A stretch of 64,000 bases of DNA from Steromphala cineraria (Eukaryota > Mollusca > Gastropoda > Trochida > Trochidae). Below the pieces are notes generated by a model. That model did not search any database. It had not been told where the DNA came from and saw nothing but the letters and a program-made list of their open reading frames with translations. Positions 35,264 to 44,667 of the stretch are shown in pieces (position 1 is the stretch's first letter; each line of letters begins with the position of its first letter). The stretch covers positions 23,298,171-23,362,170 of the forward strand of contig OU744724.1 of NCBI GenBank assembly GCA_916613615.1, given 5' to 3'. A program made the translations under genes and the position numbers.

Positions 35264-35440
35264 TAAAATCAGAACTTGCAACCATAAACTCCCAATAGAA
35301 ACAGATAGATGGTATAACATTAGTAAAGAAGAAGATTTTGTACACTTTGTAAAACTCCAATCGAAGACGAGGCTCACCAAATAATTATGTTTTGTTCATC
35401 CCTTAGCAATGTAAGATATTCCTTTCTGCCAAACTATTAA
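35264..35440 (+). pseudogene. LINE C-terminal Cys/His fragment, frameshifted
   Basis: One frame reads KIRTCNHKLPIETDRWYNIS and then passes to another frame reading FCTLCKTPIEDEAHQIIMFC followed by SNVRYSF. Together they match the widespread non-LTR element C-terminal pattern HKLPIE-x-GR ... CxxC ... IEDE-x-H ... C ... R. At least one frameshift separates the halves. The clade cannot be assigned from so short a piece. Confidence 0.65.
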
Positions 35441-35593
35441 TGTCATTATCCATCATAACATAGTTTATATCACTGGTAGCACAAACCACTATGTACAGTG
35501 GAAATTGTGCGTCTCTACGTCACGTTTTGTGATCTTCATGGGATAAACCGTTCACTTATACAGTCAGGCCGTAGGGAGGTTAAATCATCTTGA

Positions 35594-35740
35594 TAATAAT
35601 AATGGATATTTGTATAGCGTGTTCACTGCTCTCTCCCAAAAGTGGAATCTATACTGCTTAAAGTACCTGTACACTGGAAATATTTGTCAGAATGGTGTAT
35701 GAAGTGACTTAGTTCCTTTCTATGAAAACAGTTTGAAGAT
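35594..35740 (-). mobile_element. L2-like 3' end, minus strand
   Basis: On the minus strand the segment ends CGCTATACAAATATCC followed by an ATT repeat, the 3'-terminal form (gcgctata-caaat plus ATT microsatellite) shared with the LINE whose tail lies at 39061-39079. Only about 150 bp of 3'UTR are present. The intact plus-strand LINE begins directly beside it. Confidence 0.55.
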
Positions 35741-38700
35741 ATGATGTTGATTTCGACATTTATCGGGACTTTTCTTTTATCAAATATCAATGTTTTGAAC
35801 ACTAAAGCAATGGAGGCACAGAGCTCATCAATTAGTGACCCAAGCTTCACTGTGGGACCAGGCCAGACAAGACAATACACCAAGCACGAGTTATGTAAAC
35901 TTGACACTGGTTATAGGAGAATAGCCCCAGAGTTATTATGTCACCTTCGTCAACTAGGTATTGCAACATCCAAAGCTACAGTTAGAGGCAAGAGGGGTGG
36001 TTGTCGAAAGCAAAGAGTGATAAAAGTGTCTACCAATGTGTTTCCACGGAATTATGAACGGAAGGTATGTGCAAGTAAGGCTGTTAACTTTAATAATCTT
36101 ATCACAGTGCATCCTAAGAGACCATCTAGCAGAGTCAGGATAGGATTATGGAATGCCCAATCCGTTCGAAACAAGACATTGGACTTACATGATCACATAT
36201 TAGACCAAGATTTGGACATCACTCTTATCACCGAATCCTGGCTGAAAGAAACTGGGGATGAAGCAACCATTGCTGCATTGACCCCTTCTAAATATACATT
36301 TAAACATGTTCCTAGAGTGGATAGACATGGAGGTGGAATAGCACTTATACACAGAAGTAACTTTTCAGTATTACAGTGCAGTAACTCTCCTTTATATCCC
36401 TCCATGGAGTCCCTTGAAGTCGTTGTGTCACTTCCAGCTGAAACTATTCGCCTGATTGGTGTCTACCGACCCCCGCCATCCAAGAAGAATGGTCTCACAG
36501 ATTCAATGTTCTATACTGATTTTTCAAGACTGTGTGACTATGTGAATACCAAACAGACAGCGTCTCTCATAATTGGGGATTTTAACATCCACCTTGACGC
36601 TATTGGTAAACCTTCTTCAAAAAGAGTACACAGTATCCTAAAATCAAATGAGTGTATTCAACATGTTGATGAACCAACACACAGACATGGTCATGTTCTT
36701 GATCTGGTAATCACTAGAGCTGAAGACAAGCTGATCAACGAATTACATGTCTCTGATCATCAAATGTCTGATCATTCTTGGGTATACATGACTCTCCACG
36801 TTGAGAAACCACCATGTGAGAATAAACACACTGTGTGTCGGAACTTGAAACAAATTAAGGAAGATGAGTTTAAAAATGACCTATTGAACTCTCCAATTTG
36901 TGTTTCCACGTCATCGGATGTAAATCAGCTGACAGAGGTGCTTTTGACAACTCTACATGATCTTGTGGACAAACATGCCCCCTGCAAAACCAAGGTGATA
37001 CGTGACAAATCCAATAGCCCCTGGTACACAACTGCGGTACATGAGGCTAAGATAAAAAGACGTGTTGCTGAGCGGCGGTGGCGAAAATCAAAGCTAGAAA
37101 TCCATAGGCAGATTTTTAGAAAAGCCAGATTAGAAGTCAATGGTCTCCTGAAAAGCATCAAGTCCAAGTACTTCCATAATTTGCTTCAGACTCAGTCAAA
37201 CAACCCTAGAGCCTTGTATTGCACGATGTCGTCGCTGATGGGGAAAAGGACAGATGTCGTGCTGCCAAGTTGTGGCAATGATGAAAACATTTCTGAACGT
37301 TTCAGTGAGTATTTCAAAGATAAAATCGTTAATATTCGGGGCTCAATGGACTCAACACAGGAAGTTGAAGAAGCAGCTGAACCGCTGGATTACTGCATGG
37401 AACATTTTAGGCCTTACGATTCAACAGAAATCCTGAAACTCATAAAAAGCTCAAAGCCAACGTGGTGTCAGCTCGATCCCATACCTACCAAGCTACTTTT
37501 GCAGTTTTTGGAACTCCTGTTGCCAATCATTACAAAGATAGTCAACCTCAGTCTAGAGACAGGAGTTGTACCAAAAATTCTCAAGACTGCAGTAGTGAGG
37601 CCTCTCTTAAAGAAACCTTCGTTAGATCCCAACAATCTAAAGAATTATAGGCCGGTATCTAATCTCACATTCCTTTCTAAAATCTTGGAAAAGGCAGTGA
37701 AGAATAGGCTCCTTGAACATCTGACTAGCCACAACCTGTTGGACAATTTTCAATCAGCCTATAGATCTGGTTTCAGCACCGAAACCGCATTGAACTGTGT
37801 TGTCAATAATCTACGACGCAGTGTTGATGAAGGTAAACTTGCAGTCCTTGTGCTGTTGGACATGTCTGCTGCGTTCGATACCATTGACCACGATAAGCTG
37901 GTTAAACGCTTAAACATTGAGTTTGGTCTTAATGGAGTCGTGCTCTCATGGTTTATCTCATACCTCACAGAGAGGTATCAGTTCGTATGTGTTAACGGCG
38001 TTGACTCAACCCTTGTACACCTGACCTACGGAGTTCCTCAAGGCTCCGTACTAGGACCAATCCTCTTCACGCTTTACAGTAAGCCTGTTGCAAAAGTAAT
38101 TGACTCTACAGGTGTGTCCCATCATTGCTATGCAGATGATAGCCAACTATCAAAAAGCTTTGCTCTTGACACTGCCTCACAGAACATCGGATTATGTGCT
38201 TTAGAGAACTGTATCTTTGACGTATCTTCATGGATGACACAGAACATGCTCAAGGTAAACAGCGACAAAACTGAGGCTATTCTGATAGGACCGCAACTGA
38301 GGCGACAGAAGGTGATAAGGCACCACATCAACGTAGGTCAATCACAAATACCCTTCTCAAGTGAAGTGAAGAACCTTGGTGTCATCCTCGACTCATCTCT
38401 CAATATGGAGCGGAATGTGATGGACCTAGTGAGAAAATGTCAGTTCCATCTTCGCAATATCAGTGCCATTCGACATCTACTGACTCGGGATGCAGCAGCT
38501 ACCCTTGCCAGGTCCCTGATATTATCCCGTATAGACTATTGCAATAGTCTTCTTGCAGGTACAACATCAGAACTCCTCAATCGTCTCCAGAGAGTGATGA
38601 ATAACGCGGCACGGATGGTGACTTTATCTCCACGAGACTGTCATGTTACACCTATCCTAAGATCTCTCCACTGGTTACCTGTCAAGCAGAGGATTCAATT

Positions 38701-38974
38701 CAAAGTACTGTCACTAACCTACCAGTGTGTCAATGGTCTTGCTCCATCTTACCTGTGTGACCTGGTGCAAGTGTACAAACCAGCTAGAACCCTCAGATCA
38801 GGATCTGAGAATATGCTTAATGTTCCAAGGGTTCACCTTCAGACATTTGGAGCTCGTAGCTTCTCCGTGGTTGCAGCACAACAGTGGAATTCTCTCCCAA
38901 ATCATTTAAAGAATTTAGACTCTCATGAACTATTCAAAAAACATCTTAAAACATATCTGTATGCCATGGTATAA
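35741..38974 (+). CDS. L2/CR1-clade LINE ORF2: endonuclease and reverse transcriptase, intact
   Basis: An uninterrupted 1077-codon frame. After a basic N-terminal region (residues about 45-130, with GKRGGCRKQR) comes an APE-type endonuclease at about 132-350. It shows RIGLWNAQS (133-141), the catalytic-type ITESWL (163-168), IIGDFNIHLD (277-286) and SDH (338-340 or 343-345). The reverse transcriptase follows at about 610-850: RPLLKKPSLDP, NYRPVSNL (635), AFDTIDH (711-717), GVPQGSVLGP (764-773) and the catalytic YADD (797-800). The C-terminal block (900-1075) has SRIDYCNSLL, LHWLPVKQRI and a final KHLKTYL. It copies its own RNA at a nicked target (target-primed reverse transcription). The ATG at 35741 is first, but Met24 (35810) may be the real start because 35594-35740 belongs to another repeat. 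All key residues are present and there is no stop, so this is a young copy. Confidence 0.95.
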   Translation: MMLISTFIGTFLLSNINVLNTKAMEAQSSSISDPSFTVGPGQTRQYTKHELCKLDTGYRRIAPELLCHLRQLGIATSKATVRGKRGGCRKQRVIKVSTNVFPRNYERKVCASKAVNFNNLITVHPKRPSSRVRIGLWNAQSVRNKTLDLHDHILDQDLDITLITESWLKETGDEATIAALTPSKYTFKHVPRVDRHGGGIALIHRSNFSVLQCSNSPLYPSMESLEVVVSLPAETIRLIGVYRPPPSKKNGLTDSMFYTDFSRLCDYVNTKQTASLIIGDFNIHLDAIGKPSSKRVHSILKSNECIQHVDEPTHRHGHVLDLVITRAEDKLINELHVSDHQMSDHSWVYMTLHVEKPPCENKHTVCRNLKQIKEDEFKNDLLNSPICVSTSSDVNQLTEVLLTTLHDLVDKHAPCKTKVIRDKSNSPWYTTAVHEAKIKRRVAERRWRKSKLEIHRQIFRKARLEVNGLLKSIKSKYFHNLLQTQSNNPRALYCTMSSLMGKRTDVVLPSCGNDENISERFSEYFKDKIVNIRGSMDSTQEVEEAAEPLDYCMEHFRPYDSTEILKLIKSSKPTWCQLDPIPTKLLLQFLELLLPIITKIVNLSLETGVVPKILKTAVVRPLLKKPSLDPNNLKNYRPVSNLTFLSKILEKAVKNRLLEHLTSHNLLDNFQSAYRSGFSTETALNCVVNNLRRSVDEGKLAVLVLLDMSAAFDTIDHDKLVKRLNIEFGLNGVVLSWFISYLTERYQFVCVNGVDSTLVHLTYGVPQGSVLGPILFTLYSKPVAKVIDSTGVSHHCYADDSQLSKSFALDTASQNIGLCALENCIFDVSSWMTQNMLKVNSDKTEAILIGPQLRRQKVIRHHINVGQSQIPFSSEVKNLGVILDSSLNMERNVMDLVRKCQFHLRNISAIRHLLTRDAAATLARSLILSRIDYCNSLLAGTTSELLNRLQRVMNNAARMVTLSPRDCHVTPILRSLHWLPVKQRIQFKVLSLTYQCVNGLAPSYLCDLVQVYKPARTLRSGSENMLNVPRVHLQTFGARSFSVVAAQQWNSLPNHLKNLDSHELFKKHLKTYLYAMV

Positions 38975-39079
38975 ACCAAATAGAGCATGTGATTTATATG
39001 ACTTTGTTCGCGCCTTGAGCATACTTCAGTATGGAAGTTAGCGCTATATAAGCATTCTTTATTATTATTATTATTATTA
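38975..39079 (+). mobile_element. 3'UTR and TTA-repeat tail of the intact LINE
   Basis: A short 3'UTR ends 'agttagcgctatataagca' and passes into a TTA microsatellite at about 39058-39079, the usual ending of L2/CR1-type elements. The same microsatellite also serves as the tail of the opposite-strand element that follows, so the two are tail to tail. Confidence 0.8.
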
Positions 39080-39284
39080 GCGTTATATCCACACACAAGG
39101 TGCATGCTCAAAGCGCAAAGTCATATGAGAATGAACGGTAATGGTTGATATCATAAGAATGAAATTGAAAGTATGAGAAAGAGCATGAATGATAATATAT
39201 GAATAGTTGCAGCATATAAAGTCAGTTGTTGAATTCAGTGAAATAATGACTATGAATAATAGTTAAAGGTAAGTTTTCAGTTTC
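39061..39284 (-). mobile_element. decayed L2-like LINE, 3' part (minus strand)
   Basis: Read on the minus strand, AKKLKTYL then a stop (39290-39265) is the C-terminus corresponding to KHLKTYL of the intact element. It is followed by a 3'UTR with CTTTGCGCTTTGAGCATGCA and 'atataacgc' and the AAT-repeat tail at 39061. It is the same copy as 40528-41276, split by the L1-like insertion. Confidence 0.8.
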
Positions 39285-40527
39285 TTAGCTAATGATCTGT
39301 ATTTAGATTGGCACAATGGGGACTTTGAAATACTAGGAATAACTCTCAATGCTTCTCTTAAAGATCTATCGGTAATTAACACAAGAAAACGGTTAGAACA
39401 TATAAATAGATTACTGGCCAGCTGGCAAAGAAGAAATTTGACTCTTATTGGGAAAATCACTGTTATTAAAACTCTAGCAATCTCTACTCTAGTACATATC
39501 TTCTCTGCTCTCCCTAACCCCCCTAACACATTCATTGATGAACTAAACAAAATATTTTACAAATTCCTTTGGAATAATAAAAATGATAAAATCAAAAGAA
39601 CTTATATCAGTAGGACTCATGAAGATGGAAGTCTACGGATGATTGATATAAATTCCTTTATCAATGCTTTGACATTATCATCACTTAAATGGCACTTGAA
39701 GAAAAACTCCAGCTCTATCAACATCTTTCCATTAGGTAATCTATTTTCTCTTGGTTCTAATGCTATTGACATTTTATCTGACAATGTAAACCCTTATTGG
39801 AGAGATGTTTTATTAGCCTGGAGAGTGTTTTATAAAAAAACATACTTTTGACATTGATGACATAGACCAAATTTTGGCCCAACCACTTTGGTTAAATCAT
39901 TTGTTTAGATCTTTATATATAATAAGACATTGGTATGACCAGGGTATACATTGCATTAGAGATATTTTTGTTGAAAATGGATTTCTCAACTTTGATATTC
40001 TAAAACAGAGATACAAAATAAGAGGAACATTTTTAGACTATCAGCGTTTGTTAAATAGTATTCCAAATAATTGGAGACATCTTTTGGGTGAAAGAAATAT
40101 ATGCTTGAACAATGAAACCACTAATATTGTCCATCTTGATTTGATCTCTAATGGAAAAGGCTCAAGGATATTCTACGACAAATTGATTGCGAACAACACT
40201 GTTCCAAAAGTACTTGAGCATTGGAATAATGTCTTTCAACAGGATATAATTTGGAATGATGTGTTTAGATTCCATAAAAAAGCAGGTTGGAAACTTTCTT
40301 TAAAAAATGGAAACAGTTACCTGATGTTCTTTATTATGAAGCATCCATAAAATACTTTAACCTCATTGCCCATGTACCAATCTTGCCCAACCCTGCATGT
40401 ACTACTTATATATTTATATACCAGTCTCTCTCTTTGTTGTAACTAGTAAAATATTATGGTGATGTGAAAGTTGTACGTACATGTATATGTAATATGTATC
40501 AATTGAAATGGAATAAAAAAGTTTCAG
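39285..40527 (+). pseudogene. L1/Tx1-like LINE, 5'-truncated, inserted in the L2-like copy
   Basis: The first frame (39285-39851) encodes LANDLYLDWHNGDFEILGIT, then LASWQRRNLTLIGKITVIKT, the hallmark W-x-R-x-LT-x-x-GK of the L1/Tx1 region following the reverse transcriptase, and FYKFLWNNKNDKIKR. It closes at TGA 39849-39851, and a second frame carries on with LAQPLWLNHLFRSLYIIRHW and NSIPNNWRHLL to TAA at 40348-40350. At least one frameshift therefore separates the halves. The 3'UTR ends in 'ggaataaaaaagtttcag'. Copies of TTCAGTTTC at 39276-39284 and 40528-40536 look like the target-site duplication, though the tail itself resembles this word. Confidence 0.82.
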
Positions 40528-41276
40528 TTCAGTTTCGTTCTTAAAACAGTCAATGTTGAAGACATCTTGATGGTGTGAAGAAGTTTGTTCCATAGTCGAG
40601 GAGCAGCATTACTAAAGGATTTCTGTCCAAAACTAATATTATTATATTTTGGTACTTTGATGATTCATATTCTGAGATCGGAGAGGTTTCGAGGGAATGT
40701 AATCCTCTATCATGTTTGCAAGGTAAGCTGGTGCCGCATTATTTCGACATTCGTAAGTGATACAAAAAACTTTGAAGTTGATCCTCGCCTCAACTGGAAG
40801 ACAATGCAAATCCTTAAGCACGGGTGTAATATAACATGATTTTGGAGTTCTAGTCACTATCCTTGGTGCAGATTTTTAAAACTTTTTGGAGTTTGTCTAC
40901 TTGACGTGATTCCTAATAGCAAACTATTACAATAATCAAGCCTAGAATTTGCACAAGTGTTTTGGCACAATCTCTTGATATGAGGTAGCGTGTTTGCCTG
41001 ATACAACGGAGGTGGTAATAACAAATTTTGCAAAAGTTTATCTACTTGCGGTACCATTGTAAGTCCAATAATAACACCAAAGTTCTTTGCTTGTTTCAGC
41101 AAAAGAAATAGCAGCACATCCAACATTGTCAGAGTTAACTTGAATGTTACGCAAATCACGTTTAGTACTTATTAATAACACTTCTGTTTTCTCACAATTA
41201 AGCTTCAACCTATTTAATGACATACATGCTTTAATATCAGTTGTGCGATTGTGTTACAATGTAAGTTGACTTGTTA
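40528..41276 (-). pseudogene. decayed L2-like LINE, ORF part (minus strand)
   Basis: Minus-strand frames, with shifts between them, give in order MSLNRLKLNCEKTEVLLIST, LPHIKRLCQNTCANSRLDYC, YITPVLKDLHCLPVEARIN, PLRSQNMNH and FGQKSFSNAAPRLWNKLLH. These parallel MLKVNSDKTEAILIG, SRIDYCNSLL, LHWLPVKQRI and FGARSF...QQWNSLPNHL of the intact element. It is 5'-truncated near 41276 and lacks the reverse transcriptase. The remaining C-terminal codons and tail lie at 39061-39284, beyond the L1-like insertion. Confidence 0.85.
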
Positions 41277-42142
41277 ACTAATATGTTTATCAAACCTAAT
41301 TCATTTTGGAATGTTATATTGAACGAATGAATGGGTTTATTTCTGCAAATGGGTCACAGGCCCATTATACAAGTACATCATGACATTTCTTACAGTGGTA
41401 CAAGCACCATAAAATGCAATAGTATTCAAATAGTTACAGCAATGTTTTCAAAATATTTTTTACTCATTTTCAAACCCAGAATGATATGTTTTGCCAAACA
41501 ATGAACAGTATTTGTATTTGTACTAGTTAGTTTATGTTCAATTTATAGTATTTTTTCTAGGTATCGAATGCTTAAATATTTACGTCATTCCCATTTCAGA
41601 AAATAAATTAGTATGAATTTTCAGTAAATTATGTATAAATATTTGTTATGGTGCAGGAAAGACATGTGGAATTTTTCAGAATCCCAACCAATTTTTATAG
41701 TTCACAACCAATCAAGTACAGGACCAAACCAGAATTTCATTTACCTTCTCTAAAAGAACAACACATAAAAAAAACATGAATGTAGTTATCATGCAATGTC
41801 TATCTTTTCTGCTATTGTGTATAACAAAGATTAACATAAGGCTACATTACTTGGATCTACTGGACATATAGACTTGCTTTGGCTTTTGTTCAGACTGTTA
41901 GCAGTGACAATTAGTGTGGGAAAATAACTATTAAGGGAACAGGAGGACAGTCTACTGAACTACCAAGCCGGGAAGCTGTTTTGTTGATTGGTTGGGCTCG
42001 CTGAACGTTGGGTGGAGAGATTTGAATCAGTCACTACTGGGTCAGAATGCAGGTATGACGTGATTAATTTTTCTTCATTATAACTAAGATTCTTTTAGCC
42101 AGACAGTTTAATGATCGAATGATTAGGTATAGTTGTGATTAT
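41277..42142. other. intergenic; possible 5' exon at the end
   Basis: AT-rich. A phrase with 'acaggcccattatacaagta' near 41355 looks repeat-like but has no second copy here. A GC-richer stretch at about 41930-42050 ends TGCAG/gtatga, a usable donor. It could be a non-coding first exon, but nothing confirms it. Confidence 0.35.
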
Positions 42143-42870
42143 TAAGGATTCAGCCATAAGGCTGAATCCTTATTGTTATCGGCGTGTTTTTTTTTTTTTT
42201 TATTATTATTCCACGAATTTTGTGAACAACTTTCAGCCCAAACGACTGATGCTATCAAAGCCAAATTTCACAGGCTGGTAGACCTTGTTGAGGAATGGCG
42301 ACAATAAGCTTTTGGGACAATTCGGCCCATACATTAAAGGTCCAGTTCGATTCCAAAATCGAAAATTTAACATTGACTTTTTTTTCAAAATGCACTTAGA
42401 GACCTAATTTTTTTTTTAAAAGATGCGCAATCAAAAATGCTGCAAAAAACGAAATCATGGCAAATTCGTAGGTCACGTGGTTTGGCCGCCATCTTGAATT
42501 TTCTGCATTTTTTTCAAAAGTCCGACCCCAGGCACCTTTCAGGAATCACCACTCGGCAACTGCTGATACTAGAAAGCTGAAACTTACACATAATGTAGCT
42601 GAGACATTGGCCTATAACAAGTTTGTTTCAAAGTTCAAAAATTCGAAATAGTTTTTTTTTTTAAAATCTTCAAAGTTTGCACATTTTGCAATATTCAAGG
42701 GCAGATAACTCAAAAACCTCCCAGACGAATTTGATGATTTTTGCATGAGAGTTAGACATTAGCAAGGTCTTCAAGATAAAAGAATAAAATCGCTCGCGAA
42801 CAGTCATTTCCGGTCACGCGGAAGGGTCAAAGTTTGCATTTTGGAAAACGGGTGTTTTGGTGGGTACGTT
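42143..42870. repeat. hairpin-headed AT-rich repeat, unclassified
   Basis: It opens with a perfect 13-bp stem, TAAGGATTCAGCC (42143-42155) pairing with GGCTGAATCCTTA (42160-42172), with a 4-base loop. This is followed by ATCGGCGTG, a 14-base T run, TTATTATTATTCC and then about 650 bp with several poly-T blocks. It includes 'ggtcacgtggtttggccgcc' and 'catttccggtcacgcgg'. The sharp start suggests a mobile repeat, but no second copy is in the window to set its far boundary. Confidence 0.5.
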
Positions 42871-43920
42871 TGAATACTCATTGCTAATCAACGACGTACG
42901 ATAACACATTGCTCTATATATCATATGAAAGCCAAAAGAACATACAATCTTGGATAAATCTCATTAAAATTAGATTAAACATTTACATTGAAATTCGGAG
43001 TATTTAAATGTGGTCAATCCTACTTTCGTTTTGAATTATTATGATATATGAATGATTGAAAAATGTAGTTCATTGGCAATATAACACTAGGCAATGTTTT
43101 ATCTATCATCAGTCAGCAACAAGACCGTTTAACCTGAAATGATTCATGTTTAAAGCCATGATGAATTTTCTGTAAAGACTTAACGTTGAATATCAAGTGC
43201 AATGTGGTTATTTTCATAATGCATTAGTTACTGTTTACCTCTTGAGGTTTACGGTAATTTGATTGAAAACATGATATTTGTAACATATGTCGCATCGCTC
43301 ACCGTTTCTTTACTTTTTCATGCTCATTAACAAATAATACATCAAAATAAAACCATTTCTCTCCTCTACACGATGGTGAAAACAATTTTGAAGTGTCGCT
43401 AATGGTTCGGATGATAGGAATGCCGCACGGTGAGTGTCGTCAGTTAATTTGAGGGAAAAATATATAACTTTACACTGATAGATTTGGTTCATTGTAGTAA
43501 CACCAAAGATGATGCCTCGTTGCTACAGCTATGTTGAATAGCAGTGTATGCATAAATGAGGTCTTGCCATTAAGTACCGGACTGACAACCCTTGTCATTA
43601 TTGTAAGCATTCTCGCTCAAGCTTTTTGACTTAGATAATTACCTCTGTTAATGAAAATTAACACCATACAGTGCTGAATCCGTTTGTCGTCGCTTGCGAC
43701 TATATTTCTTCTTTCGTTCCATTTCATATTAACAATCTATCCCATTAATGACTCTTATTTAGGTTCAGTAGAGTTTCTCATTCATTTCCAGCAAAATCAT
43801 CGACTTAATCATTCAAATAAAATAACTCTCTCATAATGTATTGAAAATGTAGTTTCTATTAATGAAAGGAAATGAATTTTGAACTGCGTTTAAAATTTAT
43901 CAAGCATTGATTCATCTAAA
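42871..43920. other. intergenic, nothing firm
   Basis: AT-rich sequence with no supported exon or known repeat. Confidence 0.45.
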
Positions 43921-43985
43921 ACATAATGCTGCTAATGGCTGAAATATTGCCAAAGCGGCGTAAAACAATAACTCACTCAGTCAGT
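43921..43985 (+). mobile_element. gastropod-type SINE 3' end
   Basis: 'ggctgaaatattgccaaagc' then 'ggcgtaaaacaataactcac' and an ACTC/AGTC repeat. From memory, this is the 3'-terminal form of a very abundant tRNA-derived SINE in abalone-like gastropods. The head is absent (5' truncation). It supports the taxonomic guess. Confidence 0.6.
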
Positions 43986-44199
43986 CTTAAAACTACAATT
44001 GCAAAATATCTATCACATTTAAAATTAAGAAATGATATAGAGCGTAAAAGGACAACGGTCATAAAATAATTGGTAAATATTTACACGGGGTCCATTTCTC
44101 CTTGTAATTGGAATTTTTAAAGAAGATTACATTTTTAACTAAAGGATAGGGTAACTGTTGACATATAAATTGTTGAGCATATTTTTACCTTTTTTTCAC

Positions 44200-44470
44200 T
44201 TTTTCTTTAGGTTGCATCTGACTCGGTTCTCCAAGGCTGCTGGTGTGAGGGGACGTAACCTTGTGTTGGAGATACGTCTGTTCGAGGTGTCCAATCCCAT
44301 GTCAGCTTTCCCCGCCATTAGCTTATGGGTGACCAGCTGCAGGCATCTCTTCTTGGACGTCTCCAGAACTGCTCTGCCAGGATTGGTATAACAAGGTTGT
44401 CTATCCTTGTTCAGAGTAAGGCACCATGCTTAACCCTCACGCAGTATCGTGGGGCCTTTGAGGCCCTGTT
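44200..44470. other. GC-rich island open on both strands
   Basis: Plus strand: a strong acceptor-like 'cactttttctttag' ends at 44210. It is followed by 59 open codons (LTRFSKAAGVRGRNLVLEIR...) to TAA 44389-44391. Minus strand: about 75 codons are open from about 44435 to TGA near 44207, reading WCLTLNKDRQPCYTNPGRAV, then SKKRCLQLVTHKLMAGKADM and PLTPAALENRVRCNLKKK. The minus peptide looks the more natural. Two hairpins follow the plus frame: AACAAGG with CCTTGTT, and GGGCCTT with AGGCCC. I cannot identify the product. An exon on either strand, a structured RNA or an undescribed repeat are all possible. Confidence 0.3.
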
Positions 44471-44591
44471 ACATGTTTGATATTACCCAGAATCAACACA
44501 TTTGAACTAAGCGACTTCTTACTTCATGTATTCCTCCATTAGTATGTTTTCTAAGGCTACGTCTGACGTCATAACTGTAGACAAGATACTG

Positions 44592-44667
44592 CTTTTTCTC
44601 TCTCTCACTTTCTGTGTCTCTCTTTCCCTCTTCCTCCCTTTTCTCTTTCTCTCTCTGTCACTCTCTT
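44592..44667. repeat. CT-rich pyrimidine tract
   Basis: An almost pure C/T run built on CTCT with occasional CTGTGTCTCT and ending in CTCTCTTT. It is a simple-sequence tract. Confidence 0.8.

Noticed and set aside
35623..38331. Several minus-strand and alternate-frame open frames of 60-94 codons.
   Set aside because: They are shadows of the 1077-codon LINE frame or of the adjacent LINE 3' end.
44391..44490. An H/ACA-type small RNA (two hairpins with AGAGTA and a later ACA).
   Set aside because: The hairpins are too short and lack the internal pocket layout. The box positions fit only loosely.
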